Source: a virus
DNA length: 64,000 nucleotides
Virus record (IMG/VR): IMGVR_UViG_3300031952_000004
Location: 45,586 to 109,585 of that record
Direction: 5' to 3' (one strand)
Of the stretch, positions 51,480-59,244 are shown piece by piece (within the stretch, counting starts at the first letter, position 1; every line of letters starts with the position of its first letter). The notes below the pieces were generated by a model. It saw only the letters and a program-made list of their open reading frames with translations, had not been told where the DNA came from and did no database searches. A program made the position numbers and the translations under genes.

Positions 51480-52099
51480 TTTATCTCCAATCCACAATTA
51501 CCACAATTATTCGATAATTCATTTTTTAAAGGTATTTCACATTGACAAGGAATTCCATTTGTATTATCTACTGGAGTAATCAAATCTTTTGTTGCTGCTA
51601 TATAATCTGCGGTATAAACTACTAACTCTAATAAAGTATAATCTTTTATTTCTTTTTTAATACTTGCTGGAGTCCATCGACCCATATGATAACGAATACA
51701 ATTATCAATTTTTTGAATTAATTCTATAGATAAAATTTCTTTTGCATAACATAAACAAGCATTAATCGGATGATTTTCAAAATCTGCATAAGTATATTTT
51801 GGGTCATTGGATGGAGTTTTCGCAATATCATGTAAAATAGTAGCAGCCAAAACTATATCTCGGTCAAGATTAAAAATCCCCCATCCTTCACATAATCTAT
51901 TGACTATATATACTACTCTTTTAACATGAATAATTAATCCACCTTTTTTACAAGTACATTGTGGATGATATTTACCTGTTGAAGATGCCATAGCGATAAA
52001 AAAATAATCAGAAGCATTTTGCAAAGTTTTTTTAGTAAAGTCTTTAATTTCTTTATTTTGAATTAAATTAATTTCTTTTTCCAATACATTTTTATTCAT
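51476..52099 (-). CDS. HD-domain phosphohydrolase
   Basis: 207 aa from the ATG at 52099; an alternative TTG at 52114 is less likely. HD motifs in order: LIIHVKRVVY (H), TILHDIAKTP (HD), NHPINACLC, YHMGRW (H) and YTADYIAATKD (D). So the metal-dependent phosphohydrolase fold is complete. The end has CQC and CGNCG (zinc-type). Such enzymes act on dNTPs, nucleotides or signalling nucleotides; a dNTP-pool or anti-signalling role is plausible. It sits next to the replication polymerase. Confidence 0.75.
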   Translation of the reverse strand: MNKNVLEKEINLIQNKEIKDFTKKTLQNASDYFFIAMASSTGKYHPQCTCKKGGLIIHVKRVVYIVNRLCEGWGIFNLDRDIVLAATILHDIAKTPSNDPKYTYADFENHPINACLCYAKEILSIELIQKIDNCIRYHMGRWTPASIKKEIKDYTLLELVVYTADYIAATKDLITPVDNTNGIPCQCEIPLKNELSNNCGNCGLEIK

Positions 52100-52100
52100 T

Positions 52101-52154
52101 TTATGCACCCCCAAAACATCCTATTCCTGGTTTTCGTTTATAAATGGGTTTTAG
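52101..52154 (-). repeat. Diverged duplicate of the terminase C-terminal tail
   Basis: Read on the - strand without a start codon, this stretch encodes LKPIYKRKPGIGCFGGA then stop. The last residues of the large terminase are IKPITRKKPGLGYFGEI then stop. The order and spacing match, at about half identity, so this is a relic of the terminase 3' end, separated from the real one by the membrane gene 52159-52401. It lies directly before the HD gene. Confidence 0.65.
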
Positions 52155-52158
52155 GTTT

Positions 52159-52401
52159 TTAAATTAAAGCTATAATTATTAATATCCTTAAAAATGTAAT
52201 AATAATTAAACCTATTCCTATACCTATAATATTAGCTAACATATCTAACCAATCAAAACCTGTTCCATAAAAACGGTCATATATTTCTTTAAAAAATCCT
52301 AATAATAACGTTAATAATACTCCTAATGTTATACCTAAAAATAATCCTAATAAAATCATTAATGTTAAAGATACATAAAAATGCAATAATTTATCTTCCA
52401 T
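52159..52401 (-). CDS. YfiM/VanZ-like small membrane protein
   Basis: 80 aa, two or three hydrophobic segments. The N-terminus DKLLHFYVSLTLM and the middle FFKEIYDRFYGTGFDWLDMLANIIGIGIG match the pattern KExxD...GTGFSWxDLxA of YfiM (DUF2279)-like membrane proteins. ATG at 52401 shares one base with the terminase stop (TAATG). Role in phage unknown. Because of the duplicated terminase tail after it, the gene may have entered by recombination. Confidence 0.65.
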   Translation of the reverse strand: MEDKLLHFYVSLTLMILLGLFLGITLGVLLTLLLGFFKEIYDRFYGTGFDWLDMLANIIGIGIGLIIITFLRILIIIALI

Positions 52402-54995
52402 TAAATTTCTCCAAAATAACCCAAACCTGGTTTTTTTCTTGTTATAGGTTTAATTTCTTCCATTTCTTTTAAAAAATGAGTAATAGCAAATACTTGAAAT
52501 GCTTGAAATAAATGATTTGCTCCTTTACAACTATATAATATTTTTCCTTGTTTACTTCTTACTACTATAATATTATTTATTTGAGTATCTAATTTAATAT
52601 CTTCATAACATTGTATTTTCTTATTATAAAAAATATCCTTTAAACATTGAATAGACCAATCTACAACGTTTGCTTTTTTCATAACAGGATGTCCTTCTTT
52701 ATCTCTTATTTCTTTACCTTTATCATCTCTTTCAAAATCTATTTCTATATTAGAATTAAAATCTATAGGGATGATATTTTCTGGGTATTTTTTAATTAAA
52801 TGACTATATAAAGATTTCCCTACACCACTAGAATGGTCTAATCCTACAATATTAGGTTGTAAAATTTCTATTAAATATTCTATAAAATCCTTTTCTTCAT
52901 CTGGAGATAATTGAAAAGTAGTAATTCTATAAATATATTTATAAATTTTATTTGTTTTAGAAACGATAATATATTCCGAAGGTGCTCCGCCTTCTCCTAC
53001 GTCGAAATAAATTCCTAAACTTTCTGCATTATTTGGTTTTTCTATAATAATAATTTCTTTATATCTAAAATAACTATCTTTATTTACTTCGAATGATTTT
53101 ATAGGAATACCCATACCCTGCTTATCTAAAATATAAGTTTGTCTAATTCGTTGAATATCAAATACACTTTCTGCTCCTTCGATGACTTTTCCATCTATTT
53201 GAACTTGATATCCGATAGAATCCTTTCCTCCGAATTCCTTTATAGCGTCTGCTTCTTTTTTATCGTTCCAAGTCGGATTCACGTAAGAAGGAAGATTAAC
53301 AATTTTCTTTTTATTTTCTAAATTAAAAAATATTTCTCCCATTGGAGATGTTTTTGTAAAAGTTGTCATACCGCTATTATGAACAATAAATCCATTAGCT
53401 ATAAATGAATGACATTTAGTTTCTATATCATATACTTGTTGATTTTCTAAATATCCTTTACATTTTATCTGTTCTTTATTAAATATTGGTCTACGAATAT
53501 TAAGAATAGTTTTCCTATATCTTAATCCTTTTTTACAAGGCATTTCGTAAAAAGGTAACTCATATTTGTTAATCGAAAACTGCACAGATTTATTAGATTC
53601 TCTATAATTTTTACAATATTTTAGTTTTAATATATTTAAAATAGATTCTATTTTTTCAACTTTATTCCTATTAGTTTTATTTGATTGGGTAATCATCATG
53701 GAACCATCATTTCCCAAATATCCATCTCCAATAATAAATCCAATTAAAAAACCATACATACTATCTTTCAATATTTCTAATTCTTTATATGCTTGTAACA
53801 TTATATAATTGCTATTTCTATTAATATTAAATCTATATGGAGTTTTTTTGTTCCAACCATGTTTTTTTTGTTCTATTTTAGTATACATTATATTCAATTT
53901 TTGTAATAACCATTCAATAAAATCAACTTCATCTGATTGATGTATTATAAATTGATGTAAGATTTCTTCTTTTCCTTTTAATATATAATGAGAACCATCA
54001 CTTTCTATTAAACCTATTAATACCCCTCTTAAATAATAATCTATATTATGCAGATAATTAATACTTTTCATAAAATATTTATATCTCATACATCCATAGG
54101 CTTCTCGCCATTTATAAACTTTATCTCCTTCACTCAAACACCGAATTTTATGTTCGGGAGTTAACCACAGTTCATTTCGACTATCATCTATTTTAATAAC
54201 ATCTCGTATTCCAGAATCAAATAAATTTAGTACTTCAGTTTCTATTAGAGAATTTTGTTTTTCATCCCAAGCAATAATTAAATCGTTTTGTTGTATATCT
54301 TCTATATTTTTGGTAGAAAAATCAAACATTAATATTTTAGTTCCTTCTCTAATACAAAAACGATTTATACATCCTTTTTCAGATTGAGCCATTAACATTT
54401 TTCCAGAAACATCTTTAGTAAGATAACTAGATTCTTCCATATATTGTCTATCATAATGTTTACCGAAATATTGTCCACCTGGATTTTTACCTGTAATATT
54501 TTGATTAACACTTTCTAATAAAAGTCCACTATCAAAATTTAATTTATAGGTGGGACTCCGTAAGGGATGACAATTTAAAAATTTCATTATTTTATGATTC
54601 TCAAAACAATTAATTAATTTTTCAAAGATTTCTAATAAATGTAGTTTATCATAAGAAGAAATAACAGCCCATTTATAAACTTGATTAAAAGTACAAACTA
54701 AAACATCTATTGTAATAGCAATAATAGATTTGCCTGTAAGACGACCTCCTAATGCATAACTTTCTGCTAGATTATTTTTTACTTCCCAATTCTTTTCTTT
54801 AGATAATTTTTTATCTTCTAAAAATAAAGAATCATAACTCAACATAGGATATTGATATAATCTTATAAACCCAAATTTATTCTTATCAAAAACTCCTAGA
54901 GAATCAAAATCGTGAAATAAAATCTGAGATGCACTTATTGGATGAGTCATTACTTCAAAAAATATTAAATCTTCTTGTTTAATTTTTAGTATCAT
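52401..54995 (-). CDS. Large terminase subunit with intein
   Basis: 864 aa precursor from the ATG at 54995 (a longer reading from 55031 overlaps an HNH fragment, which ends at 55000 and carries the GGAG SD); about 537 aa after splicing. Walker A GGRLTGKS (83-90), Walker B YMEESS (E187/E188), and the coupling motif RF-SGMTTFTKTSP interrupted by the intein. The nuclease domain has GIYFDVGEGG, IVGLDHSSG and VVDWS as acidic site candidates. It pumps DNA into the prohead and cuts it. The small subunit was not clearly identified. Confidence 0.9.
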   Translation of the reverse strand: MILKIKQEDLIFFEVMTHPISASQILFHDFDSLGVFDKNKFGFIRLYQYPMLSYDSLFLEDKKLSKEKNWEVKNNLAESYALGGRLTGKSIIAITIDVLVCTFNQVYKWAVISSYDKLHLLEIFEKLINCFENHKIMKFLNCHPLRSPTYKLNFDSGLLLESVNQNITGKNPGGQYFGKHYDRQYMEESSYLTKDVSGKMLMAQSEKGCINRFCIREGTKILMFDFSTKNIEDIQQNDLIIAWDEKQNSLIETEVLNLFDSGIRDVIKIDDSRNELWLTPEHKIRCLSEGDKVYKWREAYGCMRYKYFMKSINYLHNIDYYLRGVLIGLIESDGSHYILKGKEEILHQFIIHQSDEVDFIEWLLQKLNIMYTKIEQKKHGWNKKTPYRFNINRNSNYIMLQAYKELEILKDSMYGFLIGFIIGDGYLGNDGSMMITQSNKTNRNKVEKIESILNILKLKYCKNYRESNKSVQFSINKYELPFYEMPCKKGLRYRKTILNIRRPIFNKEQIKCKGYLENQQVYDIETKCHSFIANGFIVHNSGMTTFTKTSPMGEIFFNLENKKKIVNLPSYVNPTWNDKKEADAIKEFGGKDSIGYQVQIDGKVIEGAESVFDIQRIRQTYILDKQGMGIPIKSFEVNKDSYFRYKEIIIIEKPNNAESLGIYFDVGEGGAPSEYIIVSKTNKIYKYIYRITTFQLSPDEEKDFIEYLIEILQPNIVGLDHSSGVGKSLYSHLIKKYPENIIPIDFNSNIEIDFERDDKGKEIRDKEGHPVMKKANVVDWSIQCLKDIFYNKKIQCYEDIKLDTQINNIIVVRSKQGKILYSCKGANHLFQAFQVFAITHFLKEMEEIKPITRKKPGLGYFGEI
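53376..54356 (-). mobile_element. LAGLIDADG intein in terminase (327 aa)
   Basis: Begins C214 (CIREGTKI), block B WLTPEHKIR, dodecapeptides VLIGLIESDGS and FLIGFIIGDGY, and ends GFIVHN. The +1 residue is Ser (SGMTT), so it uses a Ser nucleophile. Splicing regenerates RF-SGMTT, the ATPase coupling motif region. The site is in the ATPase domain. All key residues present. Confidence 0.93.
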
Positions 54996-54999
54996 AAAT

Positions 55000-55179
55000 C
55001 TAATTCTCCAAAAAATATTTAAAATACACAAACCAATAATCTCTATTATAATTAACTTTTGAATTACAACTATTACAAACTGTAATTAAATTATTTTCGT
55101 TACAATTTTGTTTATCATAATCGATGTGATGAATTAATATTCTTTTTTCTTGTTTAGTTAGATTTTTATTGGTAATCAT
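55000..55179 (-). pseudogene. C-terminal HNH fragment (59 aa)
   Basis: ATG at 55179 in an ATGA overlap with the upstream gene. MITNKNLTKQEKRILIHHID, then CNENNLITVCNSCN, NYNRDYWFVYF and LEN end. The zinc-knuckle half is missing and the first Cys pair of HNH is absent, so it is probably a remnant. The final GGAGAATTAG supplies the SD of the terminase gene. Confidence 0.7.
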
Positions 55180-55439
55180 CTTATTTCTTGATAATATTTT
55201 TTTAAATTTTCAATAGTAGCAGGAATTATGGTTTGCGTAAGATTATTACATTTTTTACATAATTTTTCAAAACATAAATCAATTCTGCATTTGGGATATT
55301 TATTTTTTATTATTTTTAAATTATTAATTAGTTGTTTTAAATTTTTAGCTTCTGGTAAAGATATTTTGTTAGGAAATTCAACACAATCACAAGGTACTAC
55401 TACTTCAAAAGTAAGATGTTCATCACGAATAGTTTTCAT
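55176..55439 (-). CDS. Small zinc-binding protein, unknown
   Basis: 87 aa with VVPCDCVEFPN, RIDLCFEKLCKKCNN: two cysteine pairs, suggesting one metal site. Not recognised. ATGA overlap with both neighbours, so it is embedded in the transcript. Confidence 0.65.
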   Translation of the reverse strand: MKTIRDEHLTFEVVVPCDCVEFPNKISLPEAKNLKQLINNLKIIKNKYPKCRIDLCFEKLCKKCNNLTQTIIPATIENLKKYYQEIR

Positions 55440-55522
55440 TCTATTCTCCTTTTTTTAAATGCTATCAAAAAACAAATAATTAAACTTGCTATAATAATTA
55501 AAATTCTTTGTAATATAATCAT
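55436..55522 (-). CDS. Tiny membrane protein (28 aa)
   Basis: One hydrophobic helix (ILQRILIIIASLIICFLIAF) and a basic end KKRRIE, whose codons contain AAAGGAG, the SD of the next gene. It starts in an ATGA overlap with the 61-aa gene upstream. Small but well embedded, so likely expressed; unknown function. Confidence 0.5.
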   Translation of the reverse strand: MIILQRILIIIASLIICFLIAFKKRRIE

Positions 55523-55704
55523 CTTTGTTTTATTTCTCCATTGTAAAGATGTTCAATACAAAAAGAATTTCCCATTCTACATCTAATTATCCCTAACAAT
55601 TCAGAAACTTTCATATTTTCATGTAAAACATAATTTTTGTATTCTTCATTTATAATTCTATGTAAATCAGATTCTAATTCGTGTAATTTTTCTAAATAAG
55701 TCAT
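55519..55704 (-). CDS. Small helical protein (61 aa)
   Basis: YLEKLHELESDLHRIINEEYK then MKVSELLGIIRCRMGNSFC. Predicted helices; the C-terminus could be an HTH-like turn but this is weak. SD GGGAG upstream, inside the gap of 15 bases. Unknown. Confidence 0.6.
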   Translation of the reverse strand: MTYLEKLHELESDLHRIINEEYKNYVLHENMKVSELLGIIRCRMGNSFCIEHLYNGEIKQR

Positions 55705-55719
55705 CTTATTCTCCCTTTT

Positions 55720-55923
55720 TTAAATATAAATTTTCGTAGAGATATGTAATTTAATTGTATTAATTTTTTTAATTATTTCAATTTGTTCGTCTGTAATATA
55801 ACCTTCATAATCAGAATAACCTTTAGCATTTCCTCCTGAATTTTCTAAGCCAAAAGATTCTAATAAATTTCTATTTATTCTATTATCTTCTGGTTGTATT
55901 TGTAACCAAACGAAAGTTTTCAT
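55720..55923 (-). CDS. Small protein (67 aa), unknown
   Basis: Mixed fold beginning MKTFVWLQIQPEDNRINRNLL and with NSGGNAKGYSDYEGYITDEQ; ends in hydrophobic strand. The GGNAK-YxxY region is Gly/Tyr-rich. Not recognised. SD AGGCAG is modest. Confidence 0.6.
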   Translation of the reverse strand: MKTFVWLQIQPEDNRINRNLLESFGLENSGGNAKGYSDYEGYITDEQIEIIKKINTIKLHISTKIYI

Positions 55924-55924
55924 T

Positions 55925-56629
55925 TTATTCTGCCTTTTTTAAATAAATATTTTCATAAATAAAAGTAATATACTTGCTATTAACTCCCATTATTTCTGCA
56001 CAATCTTCTAATGTTACTTTTTTATAATGATACAGTTCCATTAACTTTACATTGTAAAGGGTTGTACCTCTAAACATACTAGCTTTTTCTATATCATAAC
56101 CTTCTAATTTCATAATCTGTCTACTTAATGCTTGACAATATGGGCATTTATAATAAATTTCTCCGCCATGTTCGTTATAATAATTTAATGCTTTTTCTTT
56201 TAATTCGTTCCAAGTATTTATAAAAGAATCGTTTCCTTTATCTTTAAGCATACCTAATTTTTCTTTTAATTGTAAAATTTGGGTATCTAAGTCTAATATT
56301 TTTTCTGTCATTTGAAGAGGAATAGCACCTTGTTTTTCGTCTCCTTCTTTTTTAATAAATGTTTGAATTCTTTCTTTTAAAAGTTCTAAATAAACTAAAT
56401 TAATTAGAGTACTTTTTTCTGCAAGACTTTCAAAAGAATTTTCTTCTACATATTTATAATAAAGAGAAATGGCTCTATCTATCTCTTCATCTTTAAATCC
56501 TATAAAAGAAGTAGTTAATTCTTTTTCTTCTAATTTTCTTTGTGCTAATTTATCTATTTCTTCTTCAGAAAAATCTTTATACTGCTTCAAACCTTTTAAT
56601 CTTTTTATTAATTTATCTTTATCTATCAT
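55925..56629 (-). CDS. Protein with zinc pair and HTH-like end; small terminase candidate
   Basis: 234 aa from the ATG at 56629, with GGAG eight bases upstream; a longer reading from 56647 is less likely. Mostly helical, with YYKCPYCQALSRQ (one CxxC) near residue 165 and an HTH-like segment TLEDCAEIMGVNSKYITFIYENI at the C-terminus. Small terminases are helical DNA-binding proteins near the large subunit; here it lies about 1.6 kb upstream of it. The assignment is only a possibility since the HTH is C-terminal, not N-terminal. Confidence 0.35.
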   Translation of the reverse strand: MIDKDKLIKRLKGLKQYKDFSEEEIDKLAQRKLEEKELTTSFIGFKDEEIDRAISLYYKYVEENSFESLAEKSTLINLVYLELLKERIQTFIKKEGDEKQGAIPLQMTEKILDLDTQILQLKEKLGMLKDKGNDSFINTWNELKEKALNYYNEHGGEIYYKCPYCQALSRQIMKLEGYDIEKASMFRGTTLYNVKLMELYHYKKVTLEDCAEIMGVNSKYITFIYENIYLKKAE

Positions 56630-56879
56630 TGTCTTTTCTCCAATCATTTAAATTTTCATTCCAACGTAATTTATATTGGGTATCCATCCAGAATAATAAC
56701 CAAAGAATTCTAATACTCAATCCTCCTAAATTTAATGATAAAATATTATTACTCCAATAATAATAATTTTCTTCGCACCAATTGTGAAAATCATTTAAAG
56801 TTTGTAATCCTAAATATCTAAAATCTGGTAATTTCTTAGAAGATTTTTTTCTCATTAAAGCATAATAATTTTCGTACAT
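56619..56879 (-). CDS. Trp/Tyr-rich protein (86 aa)
   Basis: Contains NWCEENYYYWSNNIL and a hydrophobic piece ILWLLFWMDTQYKLRWNENL. Eight Trp in 86 residues is unusual. It overlaps the next gene by 11 bases. Not recognised; could be a small DNA-mimic or membrane-associated protein. Confidence 0.6.
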   Translation of the reverse strand: MYENYYALMRKKSSKKLPDFRYLGLQTLNDFHNWCEENYYYWSNNILSLNLGGLSIRILWLLFWMDTQYKLRWNENLNDWRKDNDR

Positions 56880-56885
56880 TATTTT

Positions 56886-57122
56886 TTACTCCAGTTCTTC
56901 CCAATGGATTAGTTCCATAGTTCTTTCTACATTTCCTATTCCTACACATTCATTATCACAAAAGAAAAATTCTATTTCAGGAATTCCTGTTAATTCTTCT
57001 ATTGCCTTTTCTAATTTATAAATTTCTTTAGAATAATTGTCTTGAATTAATTTATAAGTTTTTAAAAAAGGTTTTAATCTTTTTATTGATTCTTTAGTTT
57101 TTGGATATTTATATTTTTTCAT
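56886..57122 (-). CDS. Small helical protein with acidic end (78 aa)
   Basis: Basic N-terminus (KKYKYPKTKESIKRLKPFLK), helix, then EFFFCDNECVGIGNVERTM and WEELE. Overlaps the RecA-like stop by 4 bases. Not recognised; located just after the recombinase, so could be a partner. Confidence 0.6.
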   Translation of the reverse strand: MKKYKYPKTKESIKRLKPFLKTYKLIQDNYSKEIYKLEKAIEELTGIPEIEFFFCDNECVGIGNVERTMELIHWEELE

Positions 57123-58318
57123 TCTTTTATTCCTGTTTTATAATTAAAAATAGTAGCTATTTCGTTTCCTTCTACACAATTCGATATTTGAGATTTTTCT
57201 ACATGAACAACTAAAGAAAATCCTGTTTGTACTTTTTCTACTACTTCCTTACCTTTTTCGTCTATCTCACCTGTCTTTACTTTTTCAAACTCTCCATCTG
57301 CTTTTTGACCTCTACGTAATCTTAATATTAATCTACTATTATGAGCAAGAGCATGTCCGCCACTTAAAACTTCGCACTTAATAAACGAACCCAAATCTAA
57401 TCTACTTTGACCTATTAGAAAAATTGCACATTTAGCGTCAGCAACAAAAGGAGTAGCCATTCTAAAAAATTGAGAAAGTTTTCTAGCTAGAAGTGCCATC
57501 GAATCGTCTGCTACTGAACGTTCTTTATCTGCTTTACCTTCGTATTGTTCTCCGTGAGGAGACATTCCATGTAAAGAATCTAATACTATTAGGTCTGTTA
57601 CTTTTTCTTTACATAATTTAATTACTACATCTAACGTTTCCTCAGCTTCTTTTGTAGCAATATAAACTAAATTTTCAGTATCTACTCCAAAAGATTTTGC
57701 CCATTCCGCATTATAAGACCTTTCCATATCTATATAGGCAACTATTTTTCCTTGTTTTTGAGTAGTAGCAATTAGTTTATAAGCTATTGTAGATTTACCT
57801 ACACCTTTACTACCCCAAACTGTAGTATATGTTCCTGTAGGAATTCCTCCATTTGTTAATTTATCTAAACATTTATATCCGAAAGATAATCTTTCTCTTG
57901 CTTCTATTTTATTAGCGTAATCTATAGAAATATTTTTATTTCCTTTATTTATATCTCTTAATACTGTATTAAGTTTATCTTTTCTTTCTTGAGAAATTTG
58001 TTTATTATTTTCTTCTATTAAAGGATTAGATACTATCTTTCCTTCTTTGGCATCTTGTAATCCTTTTTTTATTAATGCTTCAGTTTTACTGGATAAATTT
58101 TTAGGTAAATCTATAAAATCTCCTGTACCATTAAATTCTATCGAATTATTTTCTAATTTATTATCTTGTTTTCTATCTTTTAATAATTTTTTAGATAAAT
58201 TTTTATTTGCTTCTTTTAAAAGTTCATCAGAATTTTTACAATCTATATCTTTAAAAATATTATTACCCCCTCTAGAAATTTTATTTTTACTACCTTTGGG
58301 TCTTCCACGTTTAGACAT
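57119..58318 (-). CDS. RecA-like recombinase with N-terminal AT-hook
   Basis: 399 aa. Residues 4-13 are RGRPKGSKNK, an AT-hook. A ~130-residue charged extension follows. The RecA core starts near 140 (ARERLSFGYKCLD): Walker A GSKGVGKST (169-177), acidic DMERSYNAEW (ATP-binding region), Walker B DLIVLDSLHG (D246), loop SVADDSMALLARKLS and Q of LIGQSR (near 297). This places it among RecA/UvsX-like strand-exchange proteins. An AT-hook on a phage recombinase would favour AT-rich DNA. It overlaps the next gene by 4 bases. Confidence 0.85.
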   Translation of the reverse strand: MSKRGRPKGSKNKISRGGNNIFKDIDCKNSDELLKEANKNLSKKLLKDRKQDNKLENNSIEFNGTGDFIDLPKNLSSKTEALIKKGLQDAKEGKIVSNPLIEENNKQISQERKDKLNTVLRDINKGNKNISIDYANKIEARERLSFGYKCLDKLTNGGIPTGTYTTVWGSKGVGKSTIAYKLIATTQKQGKIVAYIDMERSYNAEWAKSFGVDTENLVYIATKEAEETLDVVIKLCKEKVTDLIVLDSLHGMSPHGEQYEGKADKERSVADDSMALLARKLSQFFRMATPFVADAKCAIFLIGQSRLDLGSFIKCEVLSGGHALAHNSRLILRLRRGQKADGEFEKVKTGEIDEKGKEVVEKVQTGFSLVVHVEKSQISNCVEGNEIATIFNYKTGIKE

Positions 58319-58526
58319 TCAATCCTCCCATTATTCTATTACAAAAAGGACATTTATATTCAAAAACACTTTGTCTAATTATTATAAATGCTGGATAATT
58401 AAATTTTCCATGACAATCAGGACATTCATAATTAAATTCTTGAATAGGAACTTTAGAGGGAAAACGATAACAGCAACCATTACAAGTTCCTCCGTAACAT
58501 TCTCCTTGTAAATAATTACAATACAT
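58311..58526 (-). CDS. Two-zinc-ribbon small protein
   Basis: 71 aa with CNYLQGECYGGTCNGC and YECPDCHGKFN ... YKCPFCNRIM: three CxxC pairs plus extra Cys, so one or two zinc ribbons. Overlaps the RecA-like gene by 8 bases. Not recognised; resembles small DNA- or RNA-binding accessory proteins. Confidence 0.65.
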   Translation of the reverse strand: MYCNYLQGECYGGTCNGCCYRFPSKVPIQEFNYECPDCHGKFNYPAFIIIRQSVFEYKCPFCNRIMGGLNV

Positions 58527-58536
58527 TTTATTCTCC

Positions 58537-58656
58537 TTATTCTAAATTATTTAATCTTTCTATTTCTTTTTTTAGTTCTTCTATTTCTTTTAATGCTTCA
58601 CAAAGAGGACAATCTCTTCCCTCATAAGCAATATCACAACCATTACAATAATTCAT
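58537..58656 (-). CDS. Small zinc-knuckle coiled-coil protein (39 aa)
   Basis: NYCNGCDIAYEGRDCPLCEAL is a complete four-cysteine knuckle, followed by a 20-residue coiled coil (EIEELKKEIERLNNLE). ATG at 58656 in a TAATG overlap with the upstream gene. Clear metal motif; probably real. A purine-rich AAGGAG near the stop is the SD of the next gene. Confidence 0.65.
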   Translation of the reverse strand: MNYCNGCDIAYEGRDCPLCEALKEIEELKKEIERLNNLE

Positions 58657-58988
58657 TATAGTTCTCCTTTTTCTATAAAATCTCTTTCAGTAAATGTTGG
58701 ATAGGATTTAATTTCGTCAATTTCTTTCTCCCATTTTTTCCAATTCTCTTTTGATTTTTCTGTTTCGTGAGGAATTCTAATTCTAAAACCGCAACACATT
58801 AAAACAAAAGTAAATTCATAAGCACCACACATTATATCATTTTCAAATTCTATGTTAATAAATTGCCAAGTATTCCAATTATAGGTTTTCCATAAAAAAA
58901 TCTCGGTTAAACATTGCCAAAAAGAAATCATTAAACCATTATTAAATTCAAAATTGATACAATCAATAAATCTTCTTTCTATTTTCAT
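58656..58988 (-). CDS. Unknown protein (110 aa)
   Basis: Aromatic and Cys-rich (MISFWQCLTEIFLWKTYNW, TFVLMCCGFRIRIPHE) with a charged helical end (KSKENWKKWEKEIDEIKSYP). Not recognised. SD AAAGGAG. Confidence 0.6.
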   Translation of the reverse strand: MKIERRFIDCINFEFNNGLMISFWQCLTEIFLWKTYNWNTWQFINIEFENDIMCGAYEFTFVLMCCGFRIRIPHETEKSKENWKKWEKEIDEIKSYPTFTERDFIEKGEL

Positions 58989-58998
58989 GTTTTCTCCT

Positions 58999-59244
58999 TT
59001 ATAATCCTGTTTGTAATCTTTTTATTGTTTCTATTTCTTCTTCATGTTCGGATAAAATTCTGTTATATTCGTCTAATACTTTTAGTCCTTTATCTACATA
59101 ATCATTTAACCATCCAGATGCTCCAGGAATAACTCTCCTAACATATTCCCATAAATAATTGTGTAATTCTCTAATATAATCAAAAATCTCACTATCTTGG
59201 TCTATTTTATCTTGTGCTAAAAATCCATCGGGTCTGGGTTTCAT
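58999..59244 (-). CDS. Unknown helical protein (81 aa)
   Basis: IFDYIRELHNYLWEYVRRVI, then GASGWLNDYVDKGLKVLDEYNRILSEHEEEIETIKRL. The conserved-looking GASG(W) and HNYLWxxVR segments resemble small phage proteins of unknown function. Overlaps the nuclease gene by 4 bases. Confidence 0.6.
   Translation of the reverse strand: MKPRPDGFLAQDKIDQDSEIFDYIRELHNYLWEYVRRVIPGASGWLNDYVDKGLKVLDEYNRILSEHEEEIETIKRLQTGL

Noticed and set aside
52101-52163. A real small gene at the terminase-tail duplicate
   Set aside because: There is no start codon or SD in that frame; only the similarity to the terminase tail is notable.
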